DNA from: Cupriavidus sp.
Lineage (GTDB): Bacteria; Pseudomonadota; Gammaproteobacteria; Burkholderiales; Burkholderiaceae
Assembly: GCA_031181345.1 (NCBI GenBank)
Contig: JAPSLC010000034.1
Coordinates: 1-58,577 of the forward strand
Direction: 5' to 3'
Length of the DNA: 58,577 bases
Shown: in pieces, positions 39,160-47,547 of the stretch
How positions within the stretch are numbered: the stretch's first letter is position 1
Layout of the letters: each line of letters begins with the position of its first letter
The notes under the pieces: generated by a model
Seen by the model: only the letters and a program-made list of their open reading frames with translations
What the model was told of the DNA's origin: nothing
The model's database searches: none
Translations under genes and position numbers: made by a program

Positions 39160-39450
39160 ATGGAACGCCTGTTCAAGCCATTGACCGAACTGAAACGCAT
39201 CCTGGCGCTGCAGTTGCGCGAGCAGCCGGGTTGCCATGATTGCCAGCTGCGCGCGGTGTGCGTGCATCGGCCTGACCATACCGGCTGCAACTGGAGCGCG
39301 GAGGTCGACTTTCCCGGGCGATGCGACGACGATGCCGTCCGCGACCTGCCCCATGCGAGGCAGGTCATCATGCTGGTGCGCGAGCGCTACAACGTCGCCG
39401 CCAGTCTTGTGGCCCATGCCAGCCGCGGGGCGGAGGCGGCTCCAGCCTAG
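39160..39450 (+). CDS. Small Cys-containing protein of unknown function
   Basis: A predicted 96-residue soluble protein. ATG 39160 has GGAGC at a good distance. It begins MERLFKPLTELKRILALQLREQ and then has four Cys and several His close together, CHDCQLRAVCVHRPDHTGCNW, which could bind zinc or an Fe-S cluster. A later part reads VRDLPHARQVIMLVRERYNVAASLVAH. I do not recognise the family. It is about 410 bases after the Fur-box promoter and could be its target, which would fit a metal role, but the long leader makes this uncertain. It converges with the EamA gene, with 42 bases between stops. Confidence 0.6.
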   Translation: MERLFKPLTELKRILALQLREQPGCHDCQLRAVCVHRPDHTGCNWSAEVDFPGRCDDDAVRDLPHARQVIMLVRERYNVAASLVAHASRGAEAAPA

Positions 39451-39492
39451 GCGGCCGGAGGCCCTGCTCATTCGTGCACGATCGCTGTCAGA

Positions 39493-40404
39493 TCAAGGCC
39501 GCTCGGCCGCCGGCACCGCCTGCACCGTCGCAGGCCTCAACACCAGCCACAGCGCCACGCCGATCAGCGCCCCGCCCGCCGCATGCGCCCAGGACAGGGA
39601 CTCGCCCAGAAACACCGCGCCCCACACGATGCCGAACGGCGGAATCAGAAAGGTCACGGTAAGCGCGCGTACCGGTCCGATATCGGCGATCAGCCGGAAA
39701 TACAGAATGTAGGCCAGCGCGGTACAGACGATTCCCAGCGCCGCCATCGCGGCCCAGACGCCGGCACTTGCCGCTGGCAGCGTGTTCTCGCGGACCAAAG
39801 CCGCCACGCAAAACGGCAGCAGGAACAGCGTCGCGCCCACCATGCTGCCCGCCGCCACCAGCCGCGCATCGAGCCCGCCCTGCTGGCTGATCCAGCGGCG
39901 CGTCAGAAAGCCGGCCAAACCATAGCAGGCGGTGGCGGCGAGACAAGCAAGCGCTCCGAAGAGCACTTCAAGGCTGAACGCGACGGGTCCAGTCCGCGTC
40001 AATACCGCCACGCCGGCCACGCCGATCAGTACCCCCGCGGCCTTGGTCAGCGTCATCCGTTCGGCGAAGAACAGCGCGCCGATCAAGACCCCCATCAGCG
40101 GCGTCATGGCGTTGAACACCGCCGAATAGCCGGCCGGCAACCACAGCGCCGCAATCGAGTACATCACGAAGGGAATGCCGGAGTTGATGGTGCCGAGCAC
40201 CATCACGCGGCCCCACTTGCCGTGCATGTCCCAGCGAATGCGCAGCGCGGCGAGAATCGCCGCCAATGCCAGCGCACCGATCAGCACGCGCACGAAGGCG
40301 GCGGTCAGCGGACCGAGCACCGGCGCGCCGACACGAATAAAGAGGAAGCTGGCGCCCCAAATGGCGGACAGCGAGAGCAGACGGAGGAAATCGGCGGGGG
40401 TCAT
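39493..40404 (-). CDS. EamA/DMT-family permease
   Basis: A 303-residue inner-membrane protein with ten predicted helices in two EamA repeats. The first repeat starts with MTPADFLRLLSLSAIWGASFLFIRVGAPVLGPLTAAFVRVLIGALAL, the second with LFGALACLAATACYGLAGFLTRRW, and the usual PPFGIVWGAVFLGESLSWAHAAGGALIGVALWLVL closes the protein. ATG 40404 is chosen because most relatives begin a few residues before L-R-L-L; ATG 40437 would add 11 residues, and neither has a ribosome site. The substrate is unknown; many such proteins export amino acids or related metabolites. It is unlike the EamA fragment at the start of the window. Confidence 0.9.
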   Translation of the reverse strand: MTPADFLRLLSLSAIWGASFLFIRVGAPVLGPLTAAFVRVLIGALALAAILAALRIRWDMHGKWGRVMVLGTINSGIPFVMYSIAALWLPAGYSAVFNAMTPLMGVLIGALFFAERMTLTKAAGVLIGVAGVAVLTRTGPVAFSLEVLFGALACLAATACYGLAGFLTRRWISQQGGLDARLVAAGSMVGATLFLLPFCVAALVRENTLPAASAGVWAAMAALGIVCTALAYILYFRLIADIGPVRALTVTFLIPPFGIVWGAVFLGESLSWAHAAGGALIGVALWLVLRPATVQAVPAAERP

Positions 40405-40625
40405 GGAATCGGCGCGCAGGGCGCCCGGCAGAGACATGGATGCGGGCGGATGCGCGGATTTGACGCCCGTCGGCCGGCAATGGCAAGCCGTTTTCGGACA
40501 TACGCATCGGCAAGGGGTCCGATTACCGATGTCTGGACGCAACTGTTGCGGGATAGCGTCGGCTTGACCCCACAACAGAAAGGGTAAATATTACAACCAG
40601 TGACAAAACGCATTAAGTGAAATTA

Positions 40626-40647
40626 AACTCTGGTCTGCGCCAGAGTT
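40626..40647. repeat. Inverted repeat AACTCTGG...CCAGAGTT
   Basis: AACTCTGG and CCAGAGTT are an exact 8-bp inverted repeat with a 6-base loop. The flanks (TTAA-like and AATTGACCCC) recall REP-type sequences of beta-proteobacteria associated with RAYT transposases, but no such gene is here. Confidence 0.7.
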
Positions 40648-40676
40648 AATTGACCCCTCCGACGCATTCCCGACGA

Positions 40677-40707
40677 GCCGCCAGGCAACTGGCGGCTTCT
40701 TTTTTTG
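40677..40707 (+). terminator. Strong intrinsic terminator, rightward
   Basis: GCCGCCAG (40677-40684), loop GCAA, CTGGCGGC (40689-40696), then TTCTTTTTTTT. It is oriented rightward, although the genes on both sides are transcribed leftward. Confidence 0.9.
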
Positions 40708-40758
40708 GTGCAAGGCGCTCGACGATTTTCCCGATCTGCCGCCGGCACAGGTCGAACC

Positions 40759-40773
40759 GTACCCGTTTCTGCG
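40759..40773 (+). repeat. Dispersed 15-base repeat, copy 1
   Basis: An exact GTACCCGTTTCTGCG just outside the stop of the GGDEF-EAL gene. The other copies are at 50320-50334, 50351-50365, 50455-50469, 50509-50523 (one mismatch), 52404-52418 (reverse) and 54960-54974. Confidence 0.9.
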
Positions 40774-40793
40774 GACCGCTCCGCGAACGCCCA

Positions 40794-43616
40794 CTAGACC
40801 GGCTGCACCGTCACGCCGCGCTCGCAGCGCTCGATCAGCTCCGCCAGCGGCACGCCGGCGCCGAACAGGAAGCCCTGCACCGCGTCGCAGCCCTGTTCCC
40901 GCAGGAAGCGGAACTGGTCGGCAGTCTCCACGCCTTCGGCCACCACCTGCAGCCGCAACTGATGGCCGAGCGCGATGATCGCCGCCACCACGGCCCGGTC
41001 CTCGCCGCTGCCGTCGCCGTCGGCGAGATTGGCGACGAAAGAGCGGTCGATCTTCAGCTTGTTGATCGGCAGCCGCGTCAGATAGCTCAAACCCGAATAC
41101 CCGGTACCGAAGTCGTCGATCGACAGCCCCACGCCCAGTGCGCGGATGCCGCGGAACGCCTCGATGGTCTGCGGCGTGCCCTCGATCAGGATGCCTTCGG
41201 TGACCTCGATCGCCAGATTGCGAGCCGGCAGGCCGCTTTCGCGCAGGCAGCGGTCGACCAGCGCGGGGAAGTCCGCCTGCTGCAGATGCGGCGGCGAGAT
41301 ATTGACCGCGACCTCCAGATCGAGGCCGGTGCGCATCCGCAGCGTCTGGATCTCGCGGCACGCGGTCGCCAACACCCATTCGCTGATGGGCACGATCAGC
41401 CCGCACTGCTCGGCGATCGGGATGAATTGGGCCGGCTGCATCGCCCCACGCTCGGGGGTGTGCCACGAGATCAGCGTCTCGACACCGACGATGCGCTGGC
41501 TGGCGGTCTCGACCAGCGGCTGATAGCGCAGCGTGAACTCCTGCTCCGCCAGCGCGCGCCGCAGCAGGCCTTCGATAGTGAAGCGGGCCAGCGATGCTTC
41601 CTTCATGTCGGGCGAGAAGCGGCGCACCTGGCCGCGGCCGCCCTGCTTGGCCGCGTGCAGCGCCGCATCGGCCGCCTGCAGCAGGTCGGCGACGGTCTTG
41701 CCGTCCCCCGGGAACAGCGCCATGCCGATCGACGGCACGACACGCAGCCGCACGCCGCCCAGCCGCAATTCCTCGGACAGCCGCGCCACGATCTTGGCCG
41801 CCGCCAGTTCCGCCTCGCTTTCGTCGGCAATGTCCGACAGCACCACCGCGAACTCGTCGCCATCCATCCGCGCGGCCAGGTCGGCACGGCGCACGGCGGC
41901 GCGCAGCCGGTCCGCCATGGTCCGCAGCACGTCGTCGCCGACATGGTGTCCCAGCGAATCGTTGATGCGCTTGAACTGGTCCAGGTCGATCAACAGCAAG
42001 GCGACCCGTCCATCGCGGGCACCGATCGCCTGCAGCAACGCGTCGGCGCGGCCGCTCAGATAGTCGCGGTTGGGCAGGCCGGTCAGCGTGTCGTGATGCG
42101 CGAGGTGATCGATATAGGCATCGGCGCGCCGGCGCTCGGTCAGATCGTGCGCGATCGCCAGGTAGCCGCCGGTGCCGTCCTGCGCGGCCTCGCCGTGTCC
42201 CTGGCTTGCGTTGCCGTCCGCCTCCGGCAGCGGCAACAGCGTCAGCTGCACGGGCAGCGTCGAGCCGCCCTTGCGCACGTAGTGCCAGGTGTGCTCGTCG
42301 ACCAGCCCGAGGCGCGGCTTGGCAATCAGCGCTTCGAAGCCGGGTGCCACCGGCTGGCCAAGCTCGGCGGACAGCGCGCGAGCCCGCGCGGCCAGCTCGC
42401 CGGGGTCGTGCAGCGCGCTGTACGGGATGCGTCCGACCAGCTCGTGCGCCTGGTACCACAGCATCTGCTCGCCGGGCCGATTGACCGACGTGATGGTGCC
42501 GTGCCGGTCGAACGCGATCACGCAGATCGGCGCGTGGTCGAGCAGGCGTGCGTGCCGCTGTGCCACCACGTCGGCCGACTGCCTGGCGCGGTCGGCGTTG
42601 CGGCGCCGCGCCGCCAGATGCCACACCAACCAGCCGAGCAGCGCGGTGCCGAGCGCACCGGCCGCGATCACCAGCGGTAGCGGCTCGCCGGGACCGCCGT
42701 CCTCGAACGCCGGCAGCGTGGTCGCGCGCACGGTCCAGACCTGGCCGCCGAACGACAACTCGCGATCGCGCTGGCGCAGCGGATGCGAATGCGCGCGCGG
42801 CGCCGCCTCCCCGCCTGCCCGGGCGAGCAGCAACGTGCTGGCGGCGGAGGGCCGCCCCTGATACAGCGACAGCGATAACTTGCCGCCATGGATCGCCGCC
42901 GCGTCGGCAAGCAGGTCGCCGAGCCGGTAGGCGGCATAGGCATAGCCGAGCAGGGCGTGCCGGCGCTCTTGCACCGTGTTCAGCGGCATGCCGTTGCGGT
43001 AGACCGGCAGATACAGCACGGTGCCCTGCAGCGCGACGCTCCGATGCGCCTCGCGCAACAGCGTCACGCGCGAGGTCATGCGCGCCTGCATCGCGTCGCG
43101 CGCCGCTTCGGCCGCCGCGCGGCGTGCCGGCTCGGACAGGTGATCGAAGCCAAGCGCGCCGATGGTGCGGCCGGCAAAGGGCTCGACATAGATGCCGAGC
43201 GCGTAGACCTCGCGCTCGCCGCGCGGAAACACATCGAAGGCGGGAAGGCCGTCGGCGCGCACGGTGTCGATCAGCGCGTCCAGCCCGGACGCGTCCGTCA
43301 GCCTGGCATAGCCGACCGAGTGGATGCCCGCCGGCAGATCGTCGACCTGCGTGGCAAGCATGTAGGCCCGCCATTGGTCGCGGGTGGCTTCGGGATGGGC
43401 CGCCAGCAGGCCGCTGGCCCCGCGCAGCAGACGCTCGCCGGTGTCGAGCCGCTGGCGCACCGCCATCACGCTGGCCGCCAGCATGGCATCGAGCCGCTGC
43501 GCGGCGGCCCGCTCGCTCCACGCGGCAGTCTGCACGGCGGCTACCGCAGTAACGCAGGCGCCGGCGGCCACGACCAGCAAAGCCAGGACGGCGGGAGGAA
43601 GCGAAGGCAGTTTCAT
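40794..43616 (-). CDS. CHASE-PAS-GGDEF-EAL c-di-GMP enzyme
   Basis: A 940-residue membrane-bound signalling protein. TM1 (VLALLVVAAGACVTAVAAVQTAAW) leads into a periplasmic CHASE domain (DDLPAGIHSVGYARL, GFDHLSEPARRAA, VTLLREAHRSVALQGTVLYLPVYRNG). TM2 is PLPLVIAAGALGTALLGWLVWHL, followed by a PAS domain, GGDEF and EAL. The GGDEF loop reads Met-Asp-Gly-Asp-Glu-Phe, so the first Gly is Asp; an RxxD I-site (RRAD) precedes it. EAL reads ETLISW, with NISPPHLQQ, IDDFGTGYSGLSYL and KIDRSFV, so the phosphodiesterase site looks complete. Probably it degrades c-di-GMP, with the GGDEF part regulatory or weakly active. The frame runs on to 46280 antisense to the next gene; ATG 43616 is the real start. 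Confidence 0.92.
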   Translation of the reverse strand: MKLPSLPPAVLALLVVAAGACVTAVAAVQTAAWSERAAAQRLDAMLAASVMAVRQRLDTGERLLRGASGLLAAHPEATRDQWRAYMLATQVDDLPAGIHSVGYARLTDASGLDALIDTVRADGLPAFDVFPRGEREVYALGIYVEPFAGRTIGALGFDHLSEPARRAAAEAARDAMQARMTSRVTLLREAHRSVALQGTVLYLPVYRNGMPLNTVQERRHALLGYAYAAYRLGDLLADAAAIHGGKLSLSLYQGRPSAASTLLLARAGGEAAPRAHSHPLRQRDRELSFGGQVWTVRATTLPAFEDGGPGEPLPLVIAAGALGTALLGWLVWHLAARRRNADRARQSADVVAQRHARLLDHAPICVIAFDRHGTITSVNRPGEQMLWYQAHELVGRIPYSALHDPGELAARARALSAELGQPVAPGFEALIAKPRLGLVDEHTWHYVRKGGSTLPVQLTLLPLPEADGNASQGHGEAAQDGTGGYLAIAHDLTERRRADAYIDHLAHHDTLTGLPNRDYLSGRADALLQAIGARDGRVALLLIDLDQFKRINDSLGHHVGDDVLRTMADRLRAAVRRADLAARMDGDEFAVVLSDIADESEAELAAAKIVARLSEELRLGGVRLRVVPSIGMALFPGDGKTVADLLQAADAALHAAKQGGRGQVRRFSPDMKEASLARFTIEGLLRRALAEQEFTLRYQPLVETASQRIVGVETLISWHTPERGAMQPAQFIPIAEQCGLIVPISEWVLATACREIQTLRMRTGLDLEVAVNISPPHLQQADFPALVDRCLRESGLPARNLAIEVTEGILIEGTPQTIEAFRGIRALGVGLSIDDFGTGYSGLSYLTRLPINKLKIDRSFVANLADGDGSGEDRAVVAAIIALGHQLRLQVVAEGVETADQFRFLREQGCDAVQGFLFGAGVPLAELIERCERGVTVQPV

Positions 43617-43841
43617 CGCAATAGCAAGGCGGGCCGGACGGCCTGGATTGGAGCGCCGGGCGTGGCGCCAGGGTGCGACCGGCACCGATGCCGCTGGCGT
43701 CCAGGCTTCGATCACGGCTTGGACTATACCGCGCGAAATGCACTTTGCGACAGCCGCCCCGGCCTGCCCAGGCGACTCGCACCATGCCGCTCGATGTGAT
43801 ACGGTGACGCCTACGGAACCCGCCGACCCCGGGGAACGCCC

Positions 43842-45932
43842 TTGCGGGCACGCATGCACCGTCCCCCCTTGCTCGACGCCTCGCCCAACGCACCGCAGAA
43901 AGGACCGCACGACACACCGAACGACGATCGCCGCGGGCAGCCGGCCGCGGCACAGACGCGTCGTCCGCGTTTCGCGCTGTCGTTGACAACCCGGATCGCG
44001 CTGGTCACGGCCGGCCTGTCGACCGTGCTCGGTGCCGCCATCGTGGTCGGCTCGCTGCAATCGGCGCATGCCGACCTGCGTGCCGCCCTGCAAGCGCAGC
44101 AGGATTCGGTGGTCAAGCTGACGGCAGAGCAGCTCGACTCCGCGGTCAACGACCGCCTGATCCTGCTCGAACACCTGGCCCCGCAATTCAAGACGACGAT
44201 GAACGCACCGCCAGCCGAGCTGCAGGCGTTGCTGAACCGGGCGCTGCCGATTCCCGGCAGCTTCAACGGCGCGGTCGTGGTCGACGCCAAGGGCATGCTG
44301 CTGGCCCGCGATGGCACCATGGTGTCGGTCGCGGATCGCACCTACTTTCGCGAGGCCGCGCGCACGCTGGCCCCGGTGATCAGCCCGCCGATCCGGGCGC
44401 GGGCCGACGGTTCGGTCGGCGTGCTGCTGACCGTGCCGATCGTCTCGGACGACAAGACCTTTCTCGGACTGGTGGGCGGATGGATCGACCTGGGCCGGTC
44501 CAACTTCCTGGTGGAGGTGCCGCACAGCCCGATCGGCAGCACCGGCTTCTATTGCCTGGTCTCGGCCGGGCCACAGCCTGTGTACGTCCAGCACCGCCTG
44601 CAGCAGCAGGTGGGGCGGCCGGCGCGCGCGCACGGCGAAACCTGCGGCGTGCAGGCGCAACCGGCCACCTTCGAATTCCTGGACCCGCGCGATCCGGTCA
44701 TTGCACGGTATCTGATGGCGACCACCGGCTGGGAACTGGTTGCGGTGCTGCCGGCCCAGGAGGCCTTCCAGCCCTTGCATGCGATGCAGCAGCGCTTCCT
44801 GCTGTGGTCCGCGGTCGCGGTCGGCATGGTGGCGATGCTGAACTGGTTCGCGGTGCACTGGATGTTCGCGCCGCTGGCGCAGTTGCGGCGCGTGGTGCGC
44901 GACAGCGCGCGCGACCTGTCGGCCTATGAACGGCTGTCGACGCACCGCCACGACGAGATCGGCGTGCTGGCGCGCGCCTTCGCCCGGCTGATGCGCGACG
45001 TGCGCGAGCGCCGCGAACAGCTGCATCGCAGCGAGGCGCGCCTGCGCGCGGTCACCGACACCCTGCCCTCGCTGCTGGCCTTCATCGACACCGAGGAGCG
45101 CTACGTCTTCAACAACCTCGCCTACGAACGGACCTTCGGCATTCCGCTGGACCAGCTGCGCGGCATGACCCTGCGCGATCTGCTGGGCGAGGCCCGCTAC
45201 GCACGCATCCAGCCGTATCTGCAGCAGGCGCTGGCCGGCACCGCGGTCACCTTCGAGACCGAATTCCACGATCCCGACTACCACTGCACCGAGACCAATT
45301 TCCGCCCCGAATGGAGCGCCGACGGCAGCCGCGTGGAGGGTGTGCACGTCCATGTCCAGGACATCACCGCGCGCAAGCTCGAGACGCTGCGGCTTGCGCA
45401 GATCTCGCGGCTGGACCACCTGACGCAGCTGCTGAACCGCAGCGCCTTCGAGACGCGGCTGGCCGAGGCGATGGCGCGCAGCCGCTCGCACGAGCGGATG
45501 ATGGCGCTGCTGTACCTGGACATGGACCGCTTCAAGGCGGTCAACGACCACTATGGCCACGCGGCCGGCGACCAGCTGCTGCAGAGCTTTGCCAAGCGCG
45601 TGCAGCGCTGCGTGCGCGAGCGCGACGCGGTGGCGCGCCTGGGCGGCGACGAGTTCGCCATCGTGATGGAGGACATCGACCGGCCCGACGTCGCGGTGCG
45701 CGTCGCCGGCGCTATCCTGCATTCGGTGGGCCGGCGTTTCTTCATCGAGGGCGCCTTCGTCGACGTCAATGTCAGCATCGGCATCGCGCTGTACCAGGGC
45801 GGGCCGATCACGTGGCAGCAGCTCGCCAAGGAGGCCGATGCGCTGCTGTACCGTGCCAAGGACGGCGGACGCGGCCGCTTCGAGATCGGCCCGCCGGAGC
45901 TGGCCAACCGGCCGCGGGAGGCCCGCTCGTAG
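43842..45932 (+). CDS. Membrane diguanylate cyclase with Cache, PAS and GGDEF domains
   Basis: A 696-residue protein. After a polar N-terminus, TM1 is LTTRIALVTAGLSTVLGAAIVVGSL; a large periplasmic dCache-type domain follows (LNRALPIPGSFNGAVVVDAKGMLLARDGTMVSVADRTYFREAARTLAPVISPPIRARADGSVGVLLTVPIV). TM2 is LLWSAVAVGMVAMLNWFAVHWMF, then a HAMP-like linker, a PAS domain (LPSLLAFIDTEERYVFNNLAYERTFG) and a GGDEF domain with an intact LGGDEF. An RxxD I-site (RERD) is five residues before it, so product inhibition is likely. It should make c-di-GMP in response to a periplasmic signal. The frame starts at TTG 43842 after GGGGAA; ATG 43854 is an alternative. It diverges from the GGDEF-EAL gene and is followed by fumC after 91 bases. 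Confidence 0.93.
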   Translation: MRARMHRPPLLDASPNAPQKGPHDTPNDDRRGQPAAAQTRRPRFALSLTTRIALVTAGLSTVLGAAIVVGSLQSAHADLRAALQAQQDSVVKLTAEQLDSAVNDRLILLEHLAPQFKTTMNAPPAELQALLNRALPIPGSFNGAVVVDAKGMLLARDGTMVSVADRTYFREAARTLAPVISPPIRARADGSVGVLLTVPIVSDDKTFLGLVGGWIDLGRSNFLVEVPHSPIGSTGFYCLVSAGPQPVYVQHRLQQQVGRPARAHGETCGVQAQPATFEFLDPRDPVIARYLMATTGWELVAVLPAQEAFQPLHAMQQRFLLWSAVAVGMVAMLNWFAVHWMFAPLAQLRRVVRDSARDLSAYERLSTHRHDEIGVLARAFARLMRDVRERREQLHRSEARLRAVTDTLPSLLAFIDTEERYVFNNLAYERTFGIPLDQLRGMTLRDLLGEARYARIQPYLQQALAGTAVTFETEFHDPDYHCTETNFRPEWSADGSRVEGVHVHVQDITARKLETLRLAQISRLDHLTQLLNRSAFETRLAEAMARSRSHERMMALLYLDMDRFKAVNDHYGHAAGDQLLQSFAKRVQRCVRERDAVARLGGDEFAIVMEDIDRPDVAVRVAGAILHSVGRRFFIEGAFVDVNVSIGIALYQGGPITWQQLAKEADALLYRAKDGGRGRFEIGPPELANRPREARS

Positions 45933-46023
45933 GATCCCTTCCCCGCCGGCGCCGGCGGCACCAGCGGCACCAGCGGCGTATCCTAGAAGACCGATTCGAA
46001 CCGTTCGTTCACAGGAGCCAGTC

Positions 46024-47430
46024 ATGTCAGACCAGCAGCCCCCAGCGACCCGCATCGAACAGGACAGCCTGGGCCAGGTGCCCGTCCCCGCCGACCACCT
46101 GTGGGGCGCGCAGACCGAGCGCTCGCGCCAGAACTTCCGCATCGGCAACGAAAAGATGCCGCCCGCGCTGATCGAAGCCTTTGCGATCCTGAAGCTGTGC
46201 GCGGCGCGCGCGAACCGGGAGCTGAACGTGCTCGACGCGGGGCTGGCGCAGGCGATCGAACAGGCCGCCGAGGAAATCATCGCCGGTCAGTGGCCCGACG
46301 AGTTTCCGCTGTCGGTCTGGCAGACCGGCTCGGGCACGCAGACCAACATGAACCTGAACGAGGTGATCGCCAATCGCGCGATCCAGCTGCTCGGCGGCGA
46401 GGTCGGCAGCAAACGTCCGGTTCATCCCAACGACCACGTCAACGCGAGCCAGTCGTCCAACGACAGCTTCCCGACCGCGATGCATATCGCCGCCGCGCGC
46501 GCGGTGCAGCGCCAGCTGCTGCCGGCGCTGGAGACGCTGCAGAAGACGCTGGGCAGCAAGGTCGAGGCCTTCGCCGATATCGTCAAGGTCGGTCGCACCC
46601 ATCTGCAGGATGCCGTGCCGCTGACGCTGGGCCAGGAATTCTCGGGCTACCAGGCGCAGGTCGCCGACGCGCAGGCGCGGCTGCACCAGGCCGTGCTGCG
46701 CGCGATGCCGGTGCCCCAGGGCGGCACCGCGGTCGGCACCGGCCTGAATGCGCCCGCCGGCTTTGCCACCGCCTTCGCGCGCGCGCTGGCCGACTACACC
46801 GGCCTGCCGTTCGAGCCGGCCGCCAACCGCTACGCGCTGCAGGCCGCCCACGACGCGCTGGCCGATCTGTCCGGCGCGCTGAACACCACCGCCTCGTCCT
46901 TCCTGAAGATCGCGCGCGACTTCATGCTGCTGGGCTCCGGCCCGCGCGCGGGCTTTGCCGAGCTGCAGCTGCCGGCCAACGAGCCGGGCTCGTCGATCAT
47001 GCCGGGCAAGGTCAATCCGACCCAAGCCGAGGCGCTGGCGATGGTCTGCTGCCGCGTGATCGGCAACCACACCACCATCACGCTGGCCAATGGGCTCGGC
47101 ACGCTGGAGCTGAACGCCTACAAGCCGGTCATCGTTTACAGCCTGCTGCAGTCGGTTACACTGCTGGCCGACGCGGCGGCCAGCTTTGCCGAACACATGG
47201 TGGCCGGCGTCGAAGCGGACCGCGCGCGCATCGCCGAGCTGCTCGAACGGTCGCTGATGCCGGTCACCGCGCTGAACCCGCATATCGGCTACGACAAGGC
47301 GGCCGAGATCGCCAAGCTGGCGGTGGCCCGCAACCTGTCGCTGCGCGAGGCGGCGATCGCCTCGGGCCATGTCACCGCCGAGCAGTTCGAGCAGTGGATC
47401 GATCTGAAGGGGATGACGCGCGAGGTGTAG
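46024..47430 (+). CDS. fumC: Class II fumarate hydratase
   Basis: A 468-residue, oxygen-stable, iron-free fumarase that interconverts fumarate and L-malate in the TCA cycle. The motifs TGSGTQTNMNLNEVIANRA, NDHVNASQSSNDSFPTAMH, GRTHLQDAVPLTLGQEFSGY and the GSSIMPGKVNPTQAE signature are all intact; length equals that of E. coli FumC (about 467). ACAGGAG precedes ATG 46024. It is flanked by two diguanylate-cyclase genes on the same strand but has a gap on either side and a hairpin after it, so it is probably transcribed alone. Confidence 0.96.
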   Translation: MSDQQPPATRIEQDSLGQVPVPADHLWGAQTERSRQNFRIGNEKMPPALIEAFAILKLCAARANRELNVLDAGLAQAIEQAAEEIIAGQWPDEFPLSVWQTGSGTQTNMNLNEVIANRAIQLLGGEVGSKRPVHPNDHVNASQSSNDSFPTAMHIAAARAVQRQLLPALETLQKTLGSKVEAFADIVKVGRTHLQDAVPLTLGQEFSGYQAQVADAQARLHQAVLRAMPVPQGGTAVGTGLNAPAGFATAFARALADYTGLPFEPAANRYALQAAHDALADLSGALNTTASSFLKIARDFMLLGSGPRAGFAELQLPANEPGSSIMPGKVNPTQAEALAMVCCRVIGNHTTITLANGLGTLELNAYKPVIVYSLLQSVTLLADAAASFAEHMVAGVEADRARIAELLERSLMPVTALNPHIGYDKAAEIAKLAVARNLSLREAAIASGHVTAEQFEQWIDLKGMTREV

Positions 47431-47461
47431 TGCCGGTCCACGCATTGAACGACCTTATCGA

Positions 47462-47488
47462 CCGGCCCCGCGATGCCGCAGGGGCCGG
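47462..47488. terminator. Hairpin after fumC
   Basis: CCGGCCCC (47462-47469) and GGGGCCGG (47481-47488) form an exact 8-bp stem 32 bases after the fumC stop. There is no T-run, so termination would be weak. Confidence 0.4.
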
Positions 47489-47547
47489 CGACAAACCCGC
47501 CTCAGACGGGCTGACGACGATCGGGCAACAACGATCGCATTGACGAG

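Larger units (their letters stand above)
40592..40707 (+). ncRNA. Candidate small RNA ending at an orphan terminator
   Basis: A rightward terminator at 40677-40707 has no rightward gene before it. Upstream, TTGACC (40563-40568) is followed by an AT-rich TAAATATTA about 15-17 bases later, a plausible promoter, then the hairpin at 40626-40647. Together they could give a transcript of about 115 bases. Family unknown; the 5' end is a guess. Confidence 0.35.
40405..40793. other. Gap with possible small RNA and repeat copy
   Basis: This 389-base gap has no protein gene. It contains an AT-richer part at 40560-40650, the inverted repeat 40626-40647, a strong rightward terminator at 40677-40707, and one copy of the dispersed 15-base repeat at 40759-40773. 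Confidence 0.6.

Noticed and set aside
43617..46280. A leftward open frame extending the GGDEF-EAL gene to over 1800 codons
   Set aside because: Beyond ATG 43616 it is antisense to the well-supported Cache-PAS-GGDEF gene and reads as His/Arg/Gln-rich non-protein sequence, an effect of high GC.
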